A stretch of 64,000 nucleotides of DNA from Variovorax sp. PMC12. GTDB lineage: Bacteria > Pseudomonadota > Gammaproteobacteria > Burkholderiales > Burkholderiaceae_C. The notes beneath the pieces were generated by a model. That model was not told where the DNA came from, searched no databases, and saw nothing but the letters and a program-made list of their open reading frames with translations. Position 1 is the stretch's first letter. Every line of letters begins with the position of its first letter. Below, piece by piece: positions 59,171 to 64,000 of the stretch. The stretch is from assembly GCF_003019815.1 (NCBI RefSeq), contig NZ_CP027773.1, forward strand, positions 4,552,501-4,616,500. Direction: 5' to 3'. A program made the position numbers and the translations under genes.

Positions 59171-59902
59171 ATGACTTCGCCTTCGCCTTCGTCCACGCCC
59201 GCCGCGCACGCCGCCCACGCCGCCGACGCGGCGCCTGTCGATCCTCCCGGCCACGGCATGCTGCTCGCCTTCACCGGCGGCTTCGTCGACACGCTCGGCT
59301 TCGTCGCGCTGTTCGGCCTCTTCACCGCGCACGTCACCGGCAACTTCGTGCTCATCGGCGCGGCGATGGCGGGCGACGGCCATGCGGATGTGGTCGGCAA
59401 ACTGCTGGCGCTGCCGACCTTCGTCATCGGCGTCGCGGCCACGCGCCTGTTCCAGCTGCAGCGCGAACGGCAAGGGCGCGACACCGCCGCGCCGCTGGTC
59501 GCCATCCAGCTCGCGGGCCTCGTGGCCTTCATGCTCGCCGGCGTGGGGGCCGGGCCCTTCGCGCACGGCGGCGGCATGCACGCCATCGGCGTCGGGCTGA
59601 TGGGCGTGCTGGCGATGTCGGTGCAGAACACCGCCGCGCGCAGCGTGTTCTCGCGCCTGACGCCCAGCACCGTGATGACAGGCAACGTCACGCAACTGGT
59701 GATGGACCTGGTCGACATCGCGACGCGCGCGCCCGGCATGGCGGCGGCCGGTGCCCGCTTGCACAAGGCGTGGCCGCCGGTGGCCGCGTTCGCCACCGGC
59801 TCACTGGCGGGCGGATTGGGCTACGCGCATACGGGCTTCTGGGCGCTGCTCGCGCCCTGCATCGCGCTCGCGGTGCTACTGCGGCTGCTGCGAAAGCACT
59901 AG
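59171..59902 (+). CDS. DUF1275 (YoaK-like) membrane protein
   Basis: A 243-residue protein with about six hydrophobic helices after an Ala-rich N-terminus. The DUF1275 signature segments are FTGGFVDTLGFVALFGLFTAHVTGNFVLIG and QNTAARSVFSRLTPSTVMTGNVTQLVMDL. The function is unknown; homologues are predicted transporters. It follows ptsI by 49 bases with a weak ribosome site, so co-transcription is possible. Confidence 0.9.
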   Translation: MTSPSPSSTPAAHAAHAADAAPVDPPGHGMLLAFTGGFVDTLGFVALFGLFTAHVTGNFVLIGAAMAGDGHADVVGKLLALPTFVIGVAATRLFQLQRERQGRDTAAPLVAIQLAGLVAFMLAGVGAGPFAHGGGMHAIGVGLMGVLAMSVQNTAARSVFSRLTPSTVMTGNVTQLVMDLVDIATRAPGMAAAGARLHKAWPPVAAFATGSLAGGLGYAHTGFWALLAPCIALAVLLRLLRKH

Positions 59903-60009
59903 CGCCGCAATAAAACGAAACACGCCGAAACTGCGGCGAAAGGACTTGCGGCGGCCCCGCAAGCACGATCAGGCCTTCTCTTCCAACCCCTGAAAGAAAG
60001 GCCTGCCAA

Positions 60010-60387
60010 ATGAAGCAATCTCTCTCCCTGACCCAGATCATCGCCGTCGGTTCGTTCGCCATGCTCGCGGCGGCCGGTGCCAAGGCTGAAAGCTACGAGG
60101 GCGTGCTGCCCGCCGTGTCGGCCAAGAGCCGCGCCGAAGTCAGCGCCGAAGCCGTGCGCACCGCGTCCGCCCCCGACCAGAACGTGGTGCGCGGCTCGCG
60201 CGGTCCGGAGACCGTGGCCGTGTCGACCGAGCGCGCCCGCGTCGTCGCCGAAGCCATGCGCACCGCGGCGGCGCCCGACCAGAACGTGTCCTCGGGCTCG
60301 CGCGTGAACAGCCAGGTCATCTCGACCATGCAGAACCCCGTGGACGCGCGCGCCTCGGCGGCCAACGCCAAGAGCAGCCGCCTGTAA
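60010..60387 (+). CDS. Small secreted repeat protein, paralogue of the one at 33344
   Basis: A 125-residue protein with a signal peptide (about residues 1-26, ending GAKA). The mature part begins ESYEGVLPAVSAKSRAEVSAEAVRTASAPDQNVVRGSRGPETVAVS, then a second unit AEAMRTAAAPDQNVSSGSR and the end NSQVISTMQNPVDARAS. Unit by unit it matches the protein encoded at 33344, including the spacer GPETVAVS. A GAAAGAAAGG site precedes the ATG. No Cys or catalytic motif is visible. Confidence 0.85.
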   Translation: MKQSLSLTQIIAVGSFAMLAAAGAKAESYEGVLPAVSAKSRAEVSAEAVRTASAPDQNVVRGSRGPETVAVSTERARVVAEAMRTAAAPDQNVSSGSRVNSQVISTMQNPVDARASAANAKSSRL

Positions 60388-60419
60388 TCCCTCCAATCAA
60401 CGATGCCCCTTTTTCAGGG

Positions 60420-60508
60420 ACACCGTGGAACCGGCTTTGCCGGGCCACGGGTGTCGCCCCCGGTAGGGGGTTGGCGGCCACACGAAGTGGGCAAGCCTGG
60501 GGGCGAGC
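60420..60508. repeat. Structured intergenic repeat, copy 1 (upstream of spy-like gene)
   Basis: ACACCGTGG (60420-60428) pairs with CCACGGGTGT (60445-60454), with CCGGCTTTGCCGG nested between, followed by a second hairpin CCCCC-GGTA-GGGGG (60457-60470), CACGAAGTG and GGGGGCGAGC. It ends at the ribosome site of the Spy-like gene. The same pattern recurs reversed at 60981-61074. Confidence 0.85.
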
Positions 60509-60519
60509 AAGGAACAATC

Positions 60520-60975
60520 ATGAAGCACTGGATCAAACGTAGTCTCTTCGGTTTTGCCGGCCTCGCGGTGGTGGCCGGCAGCATCGCCGGCTGTGCCGGC
60601 CACCGCCACGGCTGGAGCGGCAACAGCGCCGAATTCCGCGCCAAGATGGTCGAACGCGTGGGCAGCAAGCTCGAGCTCGACGCCAACCAGAAACAGAAGC
60701 TCACCGTGCTGGCAGAGAAGATGCAGGCGCAGCGTGAAGCCATGCGCGGCGCAGGCGGCTCGGGCGACCCGCGTTCGCAGTTCAAGGCGCTGTTCGCGGG
60801 CAACAAGCTCGACCAGGCCGGTGCCGCACGACTCGTCGACGAGAAGACCGCGGCGGTGCGCGCCGGCAGCCCCGAGATCATCGCGGCCGCCGCCGACTTC
60901 TACGACAACCTGAACGCCGCGCAGCAGCAGAAGGTGCGCGACTTCATGGAGCGCGGCGGCCGCCGCTGGAACTGA
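60520..60975 (+). CDS. Spy/CpxP-family periplasmic protein
   Basis: Predicted 151 residues from ATG 60520. The N-terminus MKHWIKRSLFGFAGLAVVAGSIAGCAG looks like a lipoprotein signal with Cys25. The two LTxxQ-like helices are LELDANQKQKLTVLAEKMQAQ and LNAAQQQKVRDFMER, and the His-containing GHRHGW after the Cys may bind metal. Spy and CpxP are ATP-independent envelope chaperones and CpxA antagonists. An OmpR regulator and kinase lie downstream, so this is probably a target and modulator of that pair. Confidence 0.85.
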   Translation: MKHWIKRSLFGFAGLAVVAGSIAGCAGHRHGWSGNSAEFRAKMVERVGSKLELDANQKQKLTVLAEKMQAQREAMRGAGGSGDPRSQFKALFAGNKLDQAGAARLVDEKTAAVRAGSPEIIAAAADFYDNLNAAQQQKVRDFMERGGRRWN

Positions 60976-60980
60976 GCATG

Positions 60981-61074
60981 GGCTCGCTCCCAGTCTTCGC
61001 GCACTTCGTGTCGCTTCGCCTTCCCCCTCTCCGGGGGCGATACCTGCGGCCCGGCGAAGCCGGTTCCGCGGTAT
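60981..61074. repeat. Structured intergenic repeat, copy 2 (inverted, downstream of spy-like gene)
   Basis: Read on the minus strand it repeats copy 1: ATACCGCGG, CCGGCTTCGCCGG, CCGCAGGTAT, then CCCCC-GGAGA-GGGGG, CACGAAGTG and GGAGCGAGC. Where the outer stem differs from copy 1, both sides have changed together. The repeat lies inside the start of the DUF4260-like reading frame. Confidence 0.85.
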
Positions 61075-61112
61075 CCCGCGAACAGGCCTCTGGCGCCGCG
61101 GCCGCGGGTGGC

Positions 61113-61475
61113 GTGCGTGCGCTGCTGCGCCTCGAGGGCGCGGTGGTGCTTGGCGTGGCGCTTGCCGCGTACGCGCAGTACGGGCTGGGCTGGGGCGTGT
61201 TCGCGCTCTGGCTGCTGGCGCCCGACCTCGCGATGCTCGGCTACCTTGCCGGGCCGCGCGCGGGCGCGGCGCTGTACAACGCGACGCACTCGTACGTCGG
61301 CCCCTCACTTTTGCTCGCGCTCGGCGTGCTCGCGGCTACGCCGTGGGCGGTGGCCGGCGGGTTGATCTGGTTCGCCCACATCGGCTTCGACCGCGCGCTC
61401 GGCTACGGGCTCAAGTACGCCGCCGGTTTCGGTCTCACGCATCTCGGCCGCATCGGCCGGGCCGATCCGTGGTGA
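61113..61475 (+). CDS. DUF4260-like membrane protein
   Basis: A protein of 120 residues if it starts at GTG 61113 (VRALLRLEGAVVLGVALAAYAQYG), which is where homologous proteins begin. The open frame extends to ATG 60978, but those 45 codons run through the repeat at 60981-61074, so the longer form is doubtful. Hydrophobic helices follow (VVLGVALAAYAQYG, GVFALWLLAPDLAMLGYLAG, PSLLLALGVLAA), with family segments YNATHSYVGP and WFAHIGFDRALGYGLKY. The function is unknown. It overlaps the next gene by 4 bases (GTGA). Confidence 0.75.
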   Translation: MRALLRLEGAVVLGVALAAYAQYGLGWGVFALWLLAPDLAMLGYLAGPRAGAALYNATHSYVGPSLLLALGVLAATPWAVAGGLIWFAHIGFDRALGYGLKYAAGFGLTHLGRIGRADPW

Positions 61476-61855
61476 GCGCGATCGCCGCCCCCGTGATGCG
61501 CCCGCGCACCGCGCGCGCATGGATGCTGGCCGAGGCGTTCACGCTCGGTGTCGCGTCGACGGTGCATGCCGGCTACCTCGTGCCGGGCCATGCGCATGCA
61601 CAGGCGCGCATCGCCGAGGCGGTGATCGCGACGGTGCTGGTGCTGGCTTCGGTCGAGACCTGGCTGCGTCCCGCGCATGCGCGGCGCGCCGCCATCTTCG
61701 GCCAGGGCTTCGCGCTGCTGGGCACGCTGGTCGGGCTGGGCACCATCGTGGCCGGCATCGGCCCCGGCTCCACGGGCGACGTGGTCTACCACGCGCTGCT
61801 GCTCGCAATTCTGGTGGCGGGCCTGACCTGGGCGGTGCGATGCCGGCGGGTCTGA
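61472..61855 (+). CDS. Four-helix membrane protein of unknown function
   Basis: Predicted 127 residues from GTG 61472, coupled to the DUF4260-like stop; ATG 61496 is the alternative. Hydrophobic segments are visible at AEAFTLGVASTVHAGYL, EAVIATVLVLASVETWL, GFALLGTLVGLGTIVAGIG and VYHALLLAILVAGLTWAV. His residues in VPGHAHAQAR are notable but no family was recognised. It ends 50 bases before the response regulator and may belong to the same transcript. Confidence 0.7.
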   Translation: MSAIAAPVMRPRTARAWMLAEAFTLGVASTVHAGYLVPGHAHAQARIAEAVIATVLVLASVETWLRPAHARRAAIFGQGFALLGTLVGLGTIVAGIGPGSTGDVVYHALLLAILVAGLTWAVRCRRV

Positions 61856-61905
61856 TGGTGAGCGAAGTCATCCGCCACATGCTTGCCAGGAGGCACAATC
61901 CCGCC

Positions 61906-62598
61906 ATGCCGCGCATCCTGCTGATCGACGACGACGAACACCTCGCCGCGCCGCTGACCACCTACTTCGCACGCTTCGGCTGCACGCTCGAAAGCGCCGT
62001 GCGCCCGAGCGAAGGCCTCGCCAAGCTGCGCGCCGGCCAATACGACGCCGCCATCCTCGACGTCATGCTGCCCGAGATGGACGGCTTCGAGCTGTGCCGC
62101 GAGATCCGCAAGGAAAGCGACATCCCCATCGTGATGCTCACCGCGCGCGGCGAAGTGATGGACCGCGTGGTCGGCCTCGAACTGGGCGCCGACGACTACG
62201 TGCCCAAGCCCTTCGAGCCGCGCGAGCTGGTGGCGCGCGTGCAGACCATCCTGCGCCGCCAGCGCAGCGCGCCGCCGGCTGCAAGCAGCACGCAGCAGCG
62301 CGTGTTCGACGGCCTGTCGATCGACCTCGACCGCCGACAGGTGCTGCGCCACGGCGAGCGCGTGGAGCTCACCGGCACCGAGTTCGAGCTGCTTGCGCTG
62401 CTGGCCGGCGAACCGGGCAAGGTCTTCAGCCGCGACGACATCCTCAACCGCCTGCGCGGCCACGAGGCCGAGCTTTACACGCGCGCGGTCGACATCGTGG
62501 TGAGCCGCCTGCGCAAGAAGCTGGAGCCGCTGGACTGCATCAAGACGCTGCGCAATGCCGGCTACGCGCTGGCCGTGGCGCGCAGCGAGACTGCATGA
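61906..62598 (+). CDS. OmpR-family response regulator (CpxR/RstA-like)
   Basis: A 230-residue two-domain regulator from ATG 61906 with AGGAGG upstream. The receiver has acidic DDDEH, the phosphorylation site Asp52 (ILDVMLPEMDG), Thr in MLTARG and Lys in KPFEPRE. The C-terminal winged helix is GTEFELLALLAGEPGKVFSRDDILNRLRGHEAELYTRAVDIVVSRLRKKL. The genes overlap with the kinase as ATGA. The nearby Spy-like gene suggests an envelope-stress function of the Cpx type. Confidence 0.94.
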   Translation: MPRILLIDDDEHLAAPLTTYFARFGCTLESAVRPSEGLAKLRAGQYDAAILDVMLPEMDGFELCREIRKESDIPIVMLTARGEVMDRVVGLELGADDYVPKPFEPRELVARVQTILRRQRSAPPAASSTQQRVFDGLSIDLDRRQVLRHGERVELTGTEFELLALLAGEPGKVFSRDDILNRLRGHEAELYTRAVDIVVSRLRKKLEPLDCIKTLRNAGYALAVARSETA

Positions 62599-64000
62599 GC
62601 TTCAACCGCAGGTTCCCCCGCGAGATGCGGCGCCGCATGGAATGCCGCGACGAAGAATGGCGCCAGGAGTGGCACAAGCAGTGGCATGCGCGCTGGAACG
62701 AGAAGGTGCAGGGCAAGCGCCGCTGGCGCCGTTCGCTGCGCGTGCGGCTGGTACTGATGTTCGTGCTGCTGGCCATGGTGATGGCGGTGGTCTTCATGGG
62801 CGGCATGAAGCGGGCTTTTTCCACCGGCTGGGCCGAGGCCGCCAGGCCGATGCTGACCGACTACACCGACCGCCTGGTCGCCGACATCGGCACGCCGCCG
62901 GACCTGGCGCGCGCGCAGGCGCTGGTGGCGCGCCTTCCCATCACCATCCGCATCGTCGGCCCCACGGTCAACTGGGACTCCAACCCCGGCGGCGCGAACA
63001 GCCCCGGCGGCTGGATGCACGACCGCGACGACAGGCCCGGCGGCGACAAGTGGTTCATCCGCTCCACCGCCGATGGGCACCGCGTGATCTTCGGCTGGTC
63101 GCCCAAGCTCTGGGAGCTGGCGCCGCGCGTCATCGGCTGGGCCACGCTCGGCGTGCTGCTGTCGTGCGTGCTGCTGGCCTATGCCTACGTGAGCCGGCTG
63201 CTGCGGCCGCTGATCGACATCCGAGAAGGTGCGCAGCGCTTCGGGCGCGGCGAGTTCTCGCAGCCCATTCCGGTCCGCCGCAACGACGACCTCGGCGATC
63301 TCGCGCAGCGCGTCAACACCATGGCCGACGACATCCAGGCCATGCTCGACGCCAAGCGCGGCCTGCTGCTCGCGCTGAGCCACGAGCTGCGCTCGCCGCT
63401 CACCCGCGCCCGCCTCAACGCCGAGCTGCTGCCGGCCACGCCCGAAGGCCAGGCCGAGCGCGAGGCGCTGCTGCGCGACCTGAACGAGATGCGCGACCTC
63501 ATCAGCGACCTGCTCGAAAGCGAACGGCTGGCGAGCCCGCACGTGGCACTGCAGCGCGAGCCGGTCGACCTGGCCGTGCTGATCCGCGAGACCGTGGCCG
63601 AGATGCCCGGCGCGCAGCAGGTGCACCTGGACCTGGCCGACGGCCTGCCGCCGCATGCCGTCGACCGCATGCGCATCCGCCTGCTGGTGCGCAACCTGCT
63701 GGACAACGCGCTGCGCTACAGCAACGACGCGCCGCGCCCGCCCTGCGTGTCGCTGCGCGCGGTGCTCGACGGCAAGCAGCAGGGCGTCGAGATCGAGGTG
63801 CGCGACCACGGCCCCGGCGTCGACGATGCACAGCTGGAGCGGCTCACCGAGCCCTTCTACCGCACCGACGGCGCGCGGGCGCGGGCCACCGGCGGCGTCG
63901 GCCTGGGCATGTACCTGTGCCGGCTGATCGCCGAGGCGCACGGCGGCGAACTCATGGTGCGCAACGCCTCGCCGGGGCTGCAGATCATCGTGCGGCTGGT
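62595..64000 (+). CDS. Sensor histidine kinase, C-terminus cut by the window edge
   Basis: Begins at ATG 62595, overlapping the regulator stop (ATGA), and runs off the right edge after 468 codons. An N-terminal cytoplasmic stretch rich in Trp, His and Arg (EEWRQEWHKQWHARWNEK) precedes helix 1 (residues about 51-70). A periplasmic loop and helix 2 (about 180-200) lead to HAMP, then the H-box LSHELRSPLTRARLN (His263), N-box RNLLDNALRYS, and G-boxes VRDHGPGV and GGVGLGMYLCRLIAEAHGG. It is the cognate kinase of the preceding regulator, CpxA/RstB-like. Confidence 0.95.
   Translation, partial: MSFNRRFPREMRRRMECRDEEWRQEWHKQWHARWNEKVQGKRRWRRSLRVRLVLMFVLLAMVMAVVFMGGMKRAFSTGWAEAARPMLTDYTDRLVADIGTPPDLARAQALVARLPITIRIVGPTVNWDSNPGGANSPGGWMHDRDDRPGGDKWFIRSTADGHRVIFGWSPKLWELAPRVIGWATLGVLLSCVLLAYAYVSRLLRPLIDIREGAQRFGRGEFSQPIPVRRNDDLGDLAQRVNTMADDIQAMLDAKRGLLLALSHELRSPLTRARLNAELLPATPEGQAEREALLRDLNEMRDLISDLLESERLASPHVALQREPVDLAVLIRETVAEMPGAQQVHLDLADGLPPHAVDRMRIRLLVRNLLDNALRYSNDAPRPPCVSLRAVLDGKQQGVEIEVRDHGPGVDDAQLERLTEPFYRTDGARARATGGVGLGMYLCRLIAEAHGGELMVRNASPGLQIIVRL

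Overview
The window looks like a piece of the main chromosome of a high-GC betaproteobacterium of the family Comamonadaceae, most like Variovorax. This is inferred from the GC-rich codon use, the ribosomal gene order, the TRAP and Liv-type uptake systems, the Mg-type HemB and families of small secreted proteins. No species can be fixed from sequence alone. No tRNA, rRNA, CRISPR array, prophage or complete insertion sequence was seen.

Layout. 1-4608: end of glutathione reductase (gor), a FecR-domain protein with a very Gln-rich tail, and an exported protein carrying a phosphohistidine-like and an ATP-grasp domain of the PEP-synthase/dikinase type. 4640-5885: an AT-richer island with a lysozyme-like protein and a small three-helix membrane protein, read here as a candidate toxin-immunity pair. 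5886-9647: a dctPQM TRAP transporter with a terminator inside the operon. 9825-13907: a rhodanese, then an FGGY sugar kinase with AraC and LacI regulators and a perfect 20-bp palindrome that is probably an operator. 14113-20361: coaX, a NylB-like serine hydrolase, enoyl-CoA hydratase, 3-hydroxyacyl-CoA dehydrogenase, purT and an HSL-type esterase. 20483-28414: AraC regulator, livHMG, two large palindromic repeats, livF, an acyl-CoA synthetase and livK. This is an uptake-plus-activation module for an organic acid. 28422-34934: EVE-domain protein, MarC, SDR, an HCCA isomerase-like protein, dienelactone hydrolase, LysR, two small secreted proteins and a CorA-type transporter.

34954-40144: hemB, a candidate 104-nt small RNA with an anti-Shine-Dalgarno loop, hemJ, a VanZ-like protein, a [2Fe-2S] ferredoxin, an alpha/beta hydrolase and a D-Ala-D-Ala carboxypeptidase. 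40205-52850: the str operon (rpsL-rpsG-fusA-tuf) running into rpsJ. A terminator, an exported HEXXH metalloprotease and a second exported protein then split rpsJ from the rest of the S10 operon (rplC to rpsQ), which has its own promoter and ends in a terminator. 52869-55827: peroxiredoxin, GNAT acetyltransferase, cytochrome b561, cytochrome c' and a TlpA-like thioredoxin. 55926-59902: lipoprotein, a regulatory-type PTS set (EIIA-Man, HPr, EI) and a DUF1275 membrane protein. 60010-64000: a third small secreted repeat protein, then a Spy/CpxP-like protein bracketed by two inverted copies of a structured repeat, two membrane proteins, and an OmpR-type regulator with its histidine kinase cut by the window edge.

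The most unusual items are the candidate effector-immunity island, the candidate anti-SD small RNA, the split S10 operon, the covarying repeat around the Spy gene, and the exported dikinase-like protein.
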